Assembly: GCA_029688825.1 (NCBI GenBank)
Contig: JARUKX010000037.1
Coordinates: 1-36,283, forward strand
Reading direction: 5' to 3'
DNA from: Haloarculaceae archaeon H-GB1-1
GTDB taxonomy: Archaea; Halobacteriota; Halobacteria; Halobacteriales; Haloarculaceae
Length of the DNA: 36,283 nucleotides
Shown: in pieces, positions 1-7,166 of the stretch
How the letters are laid out: each line of letters starts with the position of its first letter
Numbering within the stretch: the first letter of the stretch is position 1
Translations under genes and position numbers: made by a program
Notes under the pieces: generated by a model
Seen by the model: the letters and a program-made list of their open reading frames with translations, nothing else
What the model was told of the DNA's origin: nothing
The model's database searches: none

Positions 1-917
1 CGCTTTCCGAGTGCGCTCGCGGCGAGTTCGACCGCGAGTTCCGCCGTCTCGTTCCGCTCGTCGAGGATGGGATTCACCTCGACGATCTCCATCGATTGCA
101 GGAGGTCCCCATCAGCCATCGCGTTCCGGTGAGCGACCTTCTCCATCGCGACGTGGGCCTCGCGGTAGGAGACGCCACCGCGAACGGGAGTCCCGACGCC
201 GGGTGCCTCGGTCGGGTCGAGCCAGTCCATGTCGAGGCTCACGTGAACGCCGTCGACCCCGTCACTGGCCACGTCGAGTGCGTCTTCGACCACGCTCGTG
301 ATGCCGCGCTCGTCGATGTCCGTCATCGAGTAGGCGGTCACGTCGCTGTCGTGGATGAGTGCGCGCTCCTCTTCGTCGACGCTGCGGAGACCGACGATGG
401 CGACGTTCTCCTCCGGGACGTTCGGCGCGACGGCCCAGTCGGCGTCCGCGAACTCGCCTTTCCCGAGCAGCGCCGCGATGGGCATGCCGTGGACGTTCCC
501 GCTGGGCGTGGTCGACGGCGTGTTCAGGTCACCATGAGCGTCGAACCAGACGATACCGATCTCGTCGTCGAGTGCCGCGCCGCCGACCGTGCCGATGGCG
601 ATGGAGTGGTCACCACCCAACACGAGCGGGAACCTGTCGTCGTCGAGCGAGGCTGTCACGCGGTCGCTCAGTTCCTCACAGACGGCCGCAGTCTCGTCGA
701 GGAACTTCGCGCGACCGGTCTCGAAACCGCCGGCGTCGGGGTCGCTCTCTTCGGGTCGGGGAACCGGAACGTCGCCACCGTCCGAGCACGAGCGGTCGAG
801 CTGGTCGAGTTCGTCTGCGAGGTGCGCGTACCGAATGGCGGACGGACCCATGTCGACGCCACGCCGATCGGCACCGAGGTCCATCGGGACGCCGATGATG
901 CGGACAGGTCTGGTCAT
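1..917 (-). CDS. rocF: Arginase (ureohydrolase), C-terminus cut by the window edge
   Basis: Manganese-dependent ureohydrolase that splits arginine into ornithine and urea. The frame reads leftward from an ATG at 917 and is still open at base 1, giving about 305 residues, so only a few C-terminal residues should be missing. The N-terminus reads MTRPVRIIGVPMDLGADRRG followed by VDMGPSAIR, typical of arginases. All metal-binding blocks are visible: GGDHSIAIG, the DAHGDLN block and SLDMDWLDP. The Asn-rich block NTPSTTPSGNVHG after the DAH motif favours arginase over agmatinase. A TATA-like box sits about 28 bases upstream of the ATG, so the message is probably leaderless. Agmatinase or formiminoglutamase is the alternative, judged less likely. 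Confidence 0.9.
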   Translation of the reverse strand, partial: MTRPVRIIGVPMDLGADRRGVDMGPSAIRYAHLADELDQLDRSCSDGGDVPVPRPEESDPDAGGFETGRAKFLDETAAVCEELSDRVTASLDDDRFPLVLGGDHSIAIGTVGGAALDDEIGIVWFDAHGDLNTPSTTPSGNVHGMPIAALLGKGEFADADWAVAPNVPEENVAIVGLRSVDEEERALIHDSDVTAYSMTDIDERGITSVVEDALDVASDGVDGVHVSLDMDWLDPTEAPGVGTPVRGGVSYREAHVAMEKVAHRNAMADGDLLQSMEIVEVNPILDERNETAELAVELAASALGK

Positions 918-940
918 CGTCGACGCTACATCTCCCGACG

Positions 941-950
941 CAAAAAAACC
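941..950 (-). promoter_or_regulatory. TATA-like box of the arginase gene
   Basis: An A-run on the plus strand (T-run GGTTTTTTTG on the coding strand) centred about 28 bases before the arginase ATG at 917. The spacing fits an archaeal TATA box with transcription starting at or very near the start codon. Confidence 0.5.
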
Positions 951-981
951 GGGCTATCGGGCACACCGAAGAGCCGGACAG

Positions 982-1611
982 CTACGCGATGTCCCGACTC
1001 GTGTCGATGGAGACCTGTTCGACGAGGTCGAGCTTGATGACGTCGTTGGGTGCGCGTCCACCGCGGAACTTCGGGATCGCCAACCGGTTCTCGACCTGGT
1101 CGCCGGTGACCTCCGTCTCCAGTTGGAACACGACGTCCGCGAAGTGCTCCGTCGAGTCCCGCAGTGGCGGGACGTTTCGCCCGGTCAGACAGTGCAACAT
1201 CGCCAGGCTCTGCGTGTTGACGATGTGGTTCTGCATGTCGTTCATGAACGACCGGAACCGCGAGGGGGGCTCCTGTGCCTCGAGGACGTCCAGCGGGTCG
1301 ATGATGAGGTTCGAGCTCTCCGGAAGGGCGCTGACCAGTTTCCCGGCGTTGTCCAGCGGGGCCTCGCCGGAGATGTGACGAATCGTCGGGTCACCGGTCT
1401 TCGTCGGCGTTTGCTCGATGCTCTCCGTGACCGACGCTGCAGTCCGGTCGAGCGAGAGGTAGAGCGTGCCGCGAGTCGCGGTGAGTTCGTAGAGGAACAA
1501 CTCCGCCTGGCTCGCCGGCTCCGCACAGAGCGCGACGATACTCCCCGCAGGAATCCCACCGCCGAGCTTCCTGTCGAGGACGTCGATACCAGTGCGAAGT
1601 CGATTCGCCAT
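982..1611 (-). CDS. RAD55/KaiC-like RecA-fold protein with degenerate Walker A
   Basis: 209 residues from the ATG at 1611. The opening MANRLRTGIDVLDRKLGGGI is the classic RAD55/KaiC/RadA start, where a glycine-rich stretch leads into the P-loop. Where the Walker A G-x4-GK[ST] should be, the protein reads CAEPASQAELFLYEL, with neither the glycines nor the lysine. A Walker B-like strand remains (NLIIDPLDVL). ATP hydrolysis is therefore unlikely in the standard way. Haloarchaea carry many such proteins, sometimes labelled HTR-like. The gene follows the MinD-like gene with only 28 bases between stop and start, suggesting partnership, but it also has its own TATA-like box. A longer upstream reading (to 1854) overlaps the MinD gene and is not credible. 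Confidence 0.75.
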   Translation of the reverse strand: MANRLRTGIDVLDRKLGGGIPAGSIVALCAEPASQAELFLYELTATRGTLYLSLDRTAASVTESIEQTPTKTGDPTIRHISGEAPLDNAGKLVSALPESSNLIIDPLDVLEAQEPPSRFRSFMNDMQNHIVNTQSLAMLHCLTGRNVPPLRDSTEHFADVVFQLETEVTGDQVENRLAIPKFRGGRAPNDVIKLDLVEQVSIDTSRDIA

Positions 1612-1633
1612 GCTACGTGGAAACAGGCGATAC

Positions 1634-1644
1634 AACCGATTAAG
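1634..1644 (-). promoter_or_regulatory. TATA-like box of the RAD55-like gene
   Basis: CTTAATCGG on the minus strand, about 27 bases before the ATG at 1611. It overlaps the stop codon (TAA, 1640-1642) of the upstream MinD-like gene, so the RAD55-like gene can probably be transcribed alone. Confidence 0.45.
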
Positions 1645-2260
1645 TGTTCTGTTCCAGCAGGGTCGTCGCGACCGAACGATAGGCGCTCCGGACGGCTGAC
1701 GCCCCGAGAGCGTCGTCAGCGACGTCCGGTACGGTCCCCAGCAGCGGACAGTCCAGCAACGAACCGACCGGGTGTGAGCGGGCCGTCCGAGTGAGGACTG
1801 CACCAACGGGTGGTGTCCCGAGGGTTCGTGCGATAGCTGCGGTCTTCGCCACATCCTCCAGACTCTCCGGATGTGCGGTCGAAACGAGGGCCGTTTCGTC
1901 GGCTATCCGCAACGGGTCCGCGGCGGCCGGCGAGGCACCTGCCGGACAGTCGACGAGGACTGGCTCGTCGAGGTCACGGAGCCTGTGAAGCGTCGACCCC
2001 GCAGTACGGGCGGTCCCGGCCGGGACCACGCGAACCCCAGCGAATCTCGAGCTTTCGTGAGTGACCGCCGCAACGGAACCGTCCTCGAGTGCGCCCAGTC
2101 CCGGTTCGAAGGGGGTTCTGGCGACCGTGTGGAGGTCGGGCATGTCGCAATCGGCGTCGACGACCACCGGCCGATGGCCCATGGCGGCGAGCGCCCGCGC
2201 GAGGCCGACCGTCGTCGTCGTCTTCCCACACCCGCCTTTCCCTCCGGCGATAGCGAGCAT
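1640..2260 (-). CDS. MinD/ParA-family P-loop ATPase
   Basis: 206 residues from the ATG at 2260. The protein opens directly with the deviant Walker A MLAIAGGKGGCGKTTTT, both lysines present, followed by the VVVDADCDMPDLH switch region and the LVDCPAGASP Walker B/switch II (D-x-P-x-G). This defines the SIMIBI MinD/ParA class, which forms ATP-dependent dimers that position cell components. It is short for a MinD (usually about 260 residues); the C-terminal stretch SAYRSVATTLLEQ could be a membrane-targeting helix, but this is a guess. An in-frame GTG at 2284 would add eight residues; I prefer 2260 because family members begin just before the P-loop. It is divergent from pyrB. Which haloarchaeal MinD paralogue it is cannot be told. 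Confidence 0.85.
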   Translation of the reverse strand: MLAIAGGKGGCGKTTTTVGLARALAAMGHRPVVVDADCDMPDLHTVARTPFEPGLGALEDGSVAAVTHESSRFAGVRVVPAGTARTAGSTLHRLRDLDEPVLVDCPAGASPAAADPLRIADETALVSTAHPESLEDVAKTAAIARTLGTPPVGAVLTRTARSHPVGSLLDCPLLGTVPDVADDALGASAVRSAYRSVATTLLEQNT

Positions 2261-2350
2261 GGCGATTCCTGGTACCGACTTCACGTATGAACCTTCGCAC
2301 GCGAATTCGGTTCGGGAGATTCAAGAGCGTCGGGAGCGGGGTTGTACCCA

Positions 2351-3265
2351 ATGCGTCACGAGCACATTATCAGCGCGAAACAGCTCTCTCGATCCGACAT
2401 CGAGGAGGTACTGGACCGCGCTGCCGAGATGGCCGAAGATCCGCAGGCGGTCGCGGACCGCCACGCGGGGACGTTACTCGGGATGCTGTTCTTCGAGCCG
2501 AGCACGCGGACGAAGATGAGCTTCACGGCGGCGATGAAGCGCCTCGGCGGGGACGTGGTCGACATGGGGTCCGTCGAATCGTCGAGCGTCAAGAAAGGGG
2601 AGAGCCTGGCAGACACGGTTCGCGTGGTCGAGGGTTACGCCGACGCGCTCGTCATGCGCCACCCGAGCGAGGGGTCGGCGAAGATGGCCACGGAGTTCGT
2701 CGACGTGCCGCTCATCAACGCCGGTGACGGGGCCGGCCAGCACCCGACGCAGACGCTGCTCGACCTCTACACGATTCGGGAGAACGCGGGCTTCGACGAC
2801 CTCACAGTGGGAATCATGGGCGACCTGAAGTACGGTCGGACCGTTCATTCGCTGGCACACGCTCTCACGGAGTTCGACGCGAATCAGCACTTCGTCAGCC
2901 CGGAGAGTCTGAAACTACCGCGAAGCGTCCGGTACGACCTCCACGAGGCAGGCGCGACGATCAAGGAGCACACCGAACTGGACGTCGTCCTGCCGGAACT
3001 CGACGTGCTCTACGTCACGCGCATCCAGCGCGAGCGATTCCCGGACGAGAGCGAGTACCGCGAGGTCGCCGGCGAGTACCAGATCGACGCCGAGACCATG
3101 GACGGGGCGAAAGACGACCTGACCGTGATGCACCCGCTTCCCCGCGTCGACGAGATCGCCTACGACCTCGACGACACGACCCACGCGAAATACTTCCAGC
3201 AGGCCCACAACGGCGTCCCAGTTCGAATGGCGCTGCTGGACCTGATGCTCGGAGGCGACCAATGA
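2351..3265 (+). CDS. pyrB: Aspartate carbamoyltransferase catalytic subunit
   Basis: 304 residues; catalyses carbamoyl phosphate + aspartate to carbamoylaspartate, the committed step of pyrimidine synthesis. Visible signatures are the carbamoyl-phosphate loop [12 protein letters not shown], the HPTQTLLDL block and the late MHPLPRVDE motif. The length matches the family. The ATG at 2351 begins [10 protein letters not shown], as in archaeal PyrB; an in-frame ATG three codons earlier (2342) is possible. The stop overlaps the pyrI start by four bases (ATGA), so the two subunits are translationally coupled and should assemble as the allosteric holoenzyme. Confidence 0.97.
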   Translation: MRHEHIISAKQLSRSDIEEVLDRAAEMAEDPQAVADRHAGTLLGMLFFEPSTRTKMSFTAAMKRLGGDVVDMGSVESSSVKKGESLADTVRVVEGYADALVMRHPSEGSAKMATEFVDVPLINAGDGAGQHPTQTLLDLYTIRENAGFDDLTVGIMGDLKYGRTVHSLAHALTEFDANQHFVSPESLKLPRSVRYDLHEAGATIKEHTELDVVLPELDVLYVTRIQRERFPDESEYREVAGEYQIDAETMDGAKDDLTVMHPLPRVDEIAYDLDDTTHAKYFQQAHNGVPVRMALLDLMLGGDQ

Positions 3266-3729
3266 GCGACGACGACCGAGAACTACGCGTCAGCAAGATC
3301 CGGAACGGTACCGTCATCGACCACATCACCGGCGGGCAGGCGCTGAACGTCCTCGCCATCCTCGGCATCAACGGGTCCAGCGGCGAGGAGGTCAGCGTCG
3401 GGATGAACGTCCCGAGCGACCGGATGAAACGCAAGGACATCGTGAAGGTCGAGGGGCGCGAACTGAGCCAGAACGAAGTCGACGTCCTCTCGCTCATCGC
3501 CCCCGCCGCGACCATCAACATCGTCCGCGACTACGAAGTGGTCGAGAAACACCGCGTCGAGACCCCCTCGGAGGTCGTCGGCGTCCTCTCGTGTCCCAAC
3601 CACAACTGCATCACCACCGCACAGGAACCGGTCGAGTCGCGGTTCGAGGTCCTCGACGAGGGGGTCCGGTGTGTCTACTGCGACACCATCATCCGTCAGA
3701 ACATCGCCGAACACATCGAAGTCGAGTGA
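3262..3729 (+). CDS. pyrI: Aspartate carbamoyltransferase regulatory subunit
   Basis: 155 residues. The N-terminal allosteric domain contains [20 protein letters not shown], where nucleotide effectors bind in characterised PyrI proteins. The C-terminal zinc domain has its four cysteines in place at about residues 111, 116, 137 and 140 (CPNHNC and CVYC); this domain contacts the catalytic subunit. It overlaps the end of pyrB by four bases and is plainly co-transcribed. The full zinc site and length indicate a functional regulatory chain, so feedback control of pyrimidine synthesis is expected. Confidence 0.97.
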   Translation: MSDDDRELRVSKIRNGTVIDHITGGQALNVLAILGINGSSGEEVSVGMNVPSDRMKRKDIVKVEGRELSQNEVDVLSLIAPAATINIVRDYEVVEKHRVETPSEVVGVLSCPNHNCITTAQEPVESRFEVLDEGVRCVYCDTIIRQNIAEHIEVE

Positions 3730-3740
3730 GGTCCGAAGAA

Positions 3741-3746
3741 TTTTAT
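3741..3746 (+). promoter_or_regulatory. TATA-like box before the 27-residue ORF
   Basis: TTTTAT lies only 12 bases after the pyrI stop in a GC-rich setting, centred 28 bases before the ATG at 3772. That is the spacing expected for a leaderless haloarchaeal message. Confidence 0.4.
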
Positions 3747-3771
3747 CCGAACCCGTACACAGTTATCTGTG

Positions 3772-3855
3772 ATGTCTCTGCCGAAAAAATCGATCCTGCT
3801 CGTCACTGCGCTCGTGGCCGTTGCCCTCCTCTACAAGGTAGCGTTCCAGGAGTAA
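3772..3855 (+). CDS. Possible single-span membrane microprotein (27 residues)
   Basis: A very short reading frame between pyrI and the glycosidase-like gene. It starts MSLPKKSILL, runs through a hydrophobic stretch of about 15 residues (ILLVTALVAVALLYK) and ends VAFQE before TAA. Two lysines before and one after the hydrophobic core make a plausible single transmembrane span. A TATA-like box sits 28 bases upstream of the ATG. Evidence for translation is limited to that promoter geometry and the hydrophobic pattern, which is unusual in this otherwise acidic coding landscape. I do not recognise it; no function is proposed. Chance is possible at this length. Confidence 0.45.
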   Translation: MSLPKKSILLVTALVAVALLYKVAFQE

Positions 3856-3976
3856 CGTACTCGTTCGCGTACAGTCGCCGTCGCCGTCACCCACCGACGA
3901 CCATCGCGCCGACCGGTGGTCGCGCCCGCGCTCTCGACCGGCTCGGTCCCGTCCGCCGGCGACGAGCATCACTACC

Positions 3977-3982
3977 TCTTTA
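3977..3982 (+). promoter_or_regulatory. TATA-like box of the glycosidase-like gene
   Basis: TCTTTA is centred about 27 bases before the ATG at 4006, supporting that start over an in-frame upstream start at 3916 and suggesting a leaderless message. Confidence 0.45.
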
Positions 3983-4005
3983 CCCGACGAGCGATAGCTC
4001 TGGGT

Positions 4006-4833
4006 ATGTACGGCGTCGTCACGCGGAACGAGCCCGAACTCGAGTGGGAGGCGTTCGACCGCGGCTTCTTCGAAGTCAAGGACGTTACCGGACGGACGAC
4101 CGAGCCCGTCGAAACCGGCGTCAACATGATCTCCTGTTTCGGGGACAACCGGACCGCCGAGGAGGAACCGGAGTACGTCCCCCTGAGCGAGACCGGCGAG
4201 CGTGCCACCCGTGACCGGTCGTACTTCGACTGGGCGTACATCTGCCCGTCGCGCGAACGGTACCGTGAAGCCGTGCTCGACCTCGTCGAGGAGGCCGCGT
4301 CCGTCAATCCCGACGTCCGGCTCGACGACGTCGGCTTCCCCCGCGAGGAGTACTGTCACTGCGAGGCCTGCGAGGCTGCGTTCGCCGAGAGCGAGTACGA
4401 CGAGTGGGGTGACTGGCGTGCGAGCGTCATCACCGAGTTCGTCGCCGAGGCTCGCGAGCGCGTCCCGGGGCGGCTCTACATGACCTTGTACCCGGACCCG
4501 TACCCCGGTCACCTGACCGAACGGGCCGGCATCGACGTCGACGCCGTGGCGGAGTACGTCGACGAGTTCGTCGTCCCGCTGTACGACCTCGATTACGGGA
4601 CGACCTACTGGCTGGAGATACTCGCGAAGGGATTCGTGGACGAACTGTCGACGCCGTTCAGCATCGAACTCTACGCGGTCGACGTCGACGTCGACGACCT
4701 GATTCACGCGATAGAGGTGGCAGCGGAGTACGGCCACTCGGTACTGTTCGGCTACGACGCCAGCAACGCACGGGCTGCCATCCGTCGCATGAAGGCCGAC
4801 AGACGTGACGGCGCGTCGTTCCAGCCCGAGTGA
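4006..4833 (+). CDS. Putative TIM-barrel, glycosidase-like protein
   Basis: 275 residues beginning MYGVVTRNEPELEWEAFDRG; the start is set by a TATA-like box 27 bases upstream. Recognisable parts are a barrel-like pattern with VRLDDVGFPREEYCHCEAC at about residues 103-121. An Asp-Asp pair following a strand and then a C-H-C-x2-C cluster and an aromatic residue recalls hypothetical glycoside-hydrolase-like (GHL) families. Other strands are RLYMTLYPDPYPG, FVVPLYDLDYG, FSIELYAVDV and SVLFGYDA. No signal peptide or transmembrane segment is present, so it should be cytoplasmic. The three cysteines could bind a metal. The family assignment rests on pattern memory only; substrate unknown. It converges on the NUDIX gene with one base between the stops. 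Confidence 0.7.
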   Translation: MYGVVTRNEPELEWEAFDRGFFEVKDVTGRTTEPVETGVNMISCFGDNRTAEEEPEYVPLSETGERATRDRSYFDWAYICPSRERYREAVLDLVEEAASVNPDVRLDDVGFPREEYCHCEACEAAFAESEYDEWGDWRASVITEFVAEARERVPGRLYMTLYPDPYPGHLTERAGIDVDAVAEYVDEFVVPLYDLDYGTTYWLEILAKGFVDELSTPFSIELYAVDVDVDDLIHAIEVAAEYGHSVLFGYDASNARAAIRRMKADRRDGASFQPE

Positions 4834-4834
4834 C

Positions 4835-5395
4835 TCATTCGATATACTTTCGTCGCCACCGCTGCAGATACGACCGGTCGCGTGTGTTCTCCGGTAACTC
4901 GTCGAACCACCGAGCCTCGGTGATCTCTCCGTCGGGGTCCGTAACTTCGAGACCCGCTGACGCTGCCCGTGCCCGATAGATCGGGAGGACGCCCCACGTG
5001 TCGTAGTCCCCACACGTGAAGCGGATTTTGCCGAGCATGCCGAGCCCCTCGTAGGCCGCTTCGATACCGGCTTCCTCGCCGAGTTCGCGTCTCGCAGCGG
5101 CGCGAAAGTCCTCCCCGGCGTCGGTCTCCCCACCGGGAAGCACCCACATGCCGACCTCGCTGTGCCGCACGAGGACGAGATCGGCGTTCTCGCGGTAGAC
5201 GAGCGTATGCGCCCCGAACGGGAGCCCGTTCGATTCGATGCGCTGGGCGACGGTTCGGAAGCGAGATCGCGAGACGGACCGCGTTCTGGAGAACGCGAGG
5301 AAATCGTCGTAGCGGCTGCTGAGACGGTGGTGGACCTGCTCGGCCTGCTGGCTCGCCTCGTCGGCGAGATACCACAGCGAGTCGACGGCGGTCAT
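4835..5395 (-). CDS. NUDIX hydrolase
   Basis: 186 residues. The NUDIX box G-x5-E-x7-RE-U-x-EE-x-G-U is perfect at about residues 89-111 (GETDAGE, then RRELGEEAGI), giving Mg-dependent hydrolysis of a nucleoside-diphosphate-linked substrate. Before the domain lies a helical region of about 60 residues rich in Arg and Gln (ADEASQQAEQVHHRLSSRYD), a common extension in haloarchaeal NUDIX proteins. MWVLPGGETD is the usual lead-in to the box. The box alone cannot fix the substrate. The start is the ATG at 5395. Its stop is one base from that of the convergent gene. Confidence 0.92.
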   Translation of the reverse strand: MTAVDSLWYLADEASQQAEQVHHRLSSRYDDFLAFSRTRSVSRSRFRTVAQRIESNGLPFGAHTLVYRENADLVLVRHSEVGMWVLPGGETDAGEDFRAAARRELGEEAGIEAAYEGLGMLGKIRFTCGDYDTWGVLPIYRARAASAGLEVTDPDGEITEARWFDELPENTRDRSYLQRWRRKYIE

Positions 5396-5520
5396 CGGCG
5401 TCGAGGTCCGAAACGCGACATCCGCGGCAGCGAAACCTCAGAGAGACGTGAACACACGACCATGCGCTGGCCTTGGACCGTCTCCACAATAAGTGTTCGA
5501 GACGAGGACCGCCGCTCGCG

Positions 5521-6189
5521 TCACTCGGACCGTTCGCGGATCGGATCCGTGAGCGTCGCTTGGACGAGCGACGTGATCGCTCGACGCAGCCGTTCGGTGA
5601 CGGCCTGGTCGGAGATACCGAGCTGGTCCGCCAGCTCCACGGTCGTCTGACGGCGCGGAATTTCGTAGTATCCAGACTCGATCGCGAGGACGAGCGCCTC
5701 ACGCTGCGGAACTGTGAGCCCGTAATCCGGCGTTCTGCCGTGGTCGGGTTTCGTGAGTTCGTAGACCCGCTGGACGTCTATCGGTATCTCGCGATCGTCA
5801 CATCGCTGCCGGAACGTCGAGAGGGATTGGGTATTCGGAAACCGAAGTTCGAATCGCCAGACGGAATGGGTCCCCGACCCACTGAGCATGTGAGCGTCCT
5901 GCTCGCGAATAACGTCGAGGATATCGTTCAGTTCCACCGTCCAATCCACTTCGATGAGCGTTTGGGTCTCGGATTGATTCAGTCGCTGGATCTCGGAAAC
6001 TGACTCCGCTTCTTCCAGATGCTCGACGACACTCTCTGCCCCCTCCCCGGACAGCCAGATGAACGGTATCCACTCCGACGTAAGCGGCACCACAGCGTCG
6101 AGTTCGACGTGTCCACCCTCGGGCACCGATAGTACCCGACCCAGTTCGAACTCCTGTGAGGGAATCGTCAGCTCTACGATAACACTCAT
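5521..6189 (-). CDS. HTH_10 (bacterio-opsin activator type) transcriptional regulator
   Basis: 222 residues from the ATG at 6189 (MSVIVELTIPSQEFELGRVL), the typical opening of haloarchaeal Bat-type regulators. The N-terminal 150 residues form the sensor-like half of this family. The C-terminal 50 or so residues hold the HTH_10 DNA-binding domain: LTVPQREALVLAIESGYYEI, then TTVELADQLGISDQAV and TERLRRAI. An in-frame ATG at 6246 would add 19 residues (MAYHAPVLWAW), but the family start favours 6189. Targets are unknown. The gene-free region upstream carries inverted repeats that could be its own operator. Confidence 0.88.
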   Translation of the reverse strand: MSVIVELTIPSQEFELGRVLSVPEGGHVELDAVVPLTSEWIPFIWLSGEGAESVVEHLEEAESVSEIQRLNQSETQTLIEVDWTVELNDILDVIREQDAHMLSGSGTHSVWRFELRFPNTQSLSTFRQRCDDREIPIDVQRVYELTKPDHGRTPDYGLTVPQREALVLAIESGYYEIPRRQTTVELADQLGISDQAVTERLRRAITSLVQATLTDPIRERSE

Positions 6190-6246
6190 CGCTACGTGTG
6201 AGTCGGACACCTCCCAGGCCCATAGGACAGGCGCATGGTATGCCAA

Positions 6247-6551
6247 CTACCTGTGGTATTCACCGCCATTTCTGTCTCTCCGTCACGTACAGTAGGAACT
6301 CACGTCCCAAGTAGACAGTGGTAAGTATTCACATACGTCTGTGAGTATCGGCGGTGAATACGTCCCGGGGAAACCGACCACGAGGGCGAGAACGCAGTCA
6401 CTTTTGGCGGGTACCATACACGTCCTCACCCCAGAATCACTCGTGTTCACTCATGCCACAGGTCGTCTGGTGACACGAGTGACCCGACGAGGATGCGGCG
6501 GACGCGGTCCGAATCAGTCCCTTTTTGTCGGCCCACGAAGTAGCGCCGAGC
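6247..6551. other. Gene-free stretch with promoter-like AT-rich sequence
   Basis: About 305 bases between the HTH_10 regulator (minus) and the small KOW-like gene (plus). I see no convincing reading frame. It is less GC-rich than its surroundings and contains GTATTCAC-type motifs arranged as inverted repeats (listed separately). Towards its right end the T-run in CCTTTTTGTCGG (about 6520-6531) lies roughly 27 bases before the ATG at 6552 and may be that gene's TATA element. Confidence 0.6.
6256..6361. repeat. 12-base inverted repeat with inner half-sites
   Basis: GTATTCACCGCC at 6256-6267 has an exact reverse complement, GGCGGTGAATAC, at 6350-6361, with 82 bases between. Between them a further GTATTCAC occurs near 6325 and a near-matching opposite copy, GTGAGTAT, near 6341, forming an inner dyad. 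The set lies 67-172 bases upstream of the HTH_10 regulator start. It could be paired regulator binding sites or the worn ends of a small mobile element; neither can be decided from the sequence. Confidence 0.55.
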
Positions 6552-6731
6552 ATGACGTTCGAAGAGGACGACCTCGTCATCCTGAACGACGAACACAGCG
6601 AGTACGACGGTGAAGAAGGCACAATCACGCAGAAGGTAGAGAACATGTTCGGCGACGCCACGTACACTGTCAGCTTCGAAGAGGGCCAGGAGACCGGCGT
6701 TCCCGAAGACGCGCTGGAAGCAGCAGAGTAA
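6552..6731 (+). CDS. Small acidic KOW/SH3-like protein
   Basis: 59 residues starting MTFEEDDLVILNDEHSEYDG. The pattern of short strands (DLVILND, GEEGTITQKVENM, TYTVSFEEG, TGVPEDALE) and a glycine after the first acidic turn look like a KOW or SH3-barrel domain, often an RNA- or ribosome-contacting module. I recognise it as a conserved haloarchaeal protein type but not by name. It begins a run of RNA-metabolism genes: the next gene starts nine bases after its stop. The start at 6552 is preferred over an in-frame start at 6525 because of the T-run spaced about 27 bases upstream. Confidence 0.75.
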   Translation: MTFEEDDLVILNDEHSEYDGEEGTITQKVENMFGDATYTVSFEEGQETGVPEDALEAAE

Positions 6732-6740
6732 TCGCAGTCG

Positions 6741-7166
6741 ATGTCGTCGGTTCCCTTCCATTACGTCGACCTCCGTGCCTTCTGTTATGCCACGGAGGAC
6801 GAAAAGCGGGTCGAGCAAGCGCTGCGGACGTATCTCCCGGACGACTACCCCATCGAACGCACGACATCGGAAGGCCACTACGGCGACCGAATCGTCGTCC
6901 TCTCGGCGCGCGTCGAGAACGCCGACGACGTTCGCCACGTCCTCGCCCGCGTGAGCGACCTCGACGACATCGAAACCGTTCTCGAAGAACTGGACCACCG
7001 CCTCGACGACAACAACGCGTTCTATCTCACGCTCGACAAACAGGCCGCGTTTCGCGGTGAGACGGTCCGTGGCGACGGACTCACGCTTCGCGCGAAGGTC
7101 GAGGCCTACCCGGCGAAACGAGAGAAAGCGCTGTCGAACGCGCGAGAAGCGCTGCAGTCGCTGTGA
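6741..7166 (+). CDS. Exosome-associated RNA-binding protein (COG1325 type)
   Basis: 141 residues starting MSSVPFHYVDLRAFCYATED. It matches the archaeal RNA-binding family predicted to work with the exosome: an N-terminal strand with HYVDLRAFCYAT, EGHYGDRIVVLSARVEN in the middle, and a C-terminal block with FYLTLDKQAAFRGE and LTLRAKVEAYPAKREKAL. The gene sits directly before RNase P component 3, as is usual in archaea, which supports the assignment. The stop codon TGA shares its last base with the ATG of the next gene, so translation is probably coupled. Confidence 0.88.
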   Translation: MSSVPFHYVDLRAFCYATEDEKRVEQALRTYLPDDYPIERTTSEGHYGDRIVVLSARVENADDVRHVLARVSDLDDIETVLEELDHRLDDNNAFYLTLDKQAAFRGETVRGDGLTLRAKVEAYPAKREKALSNAREALQSL

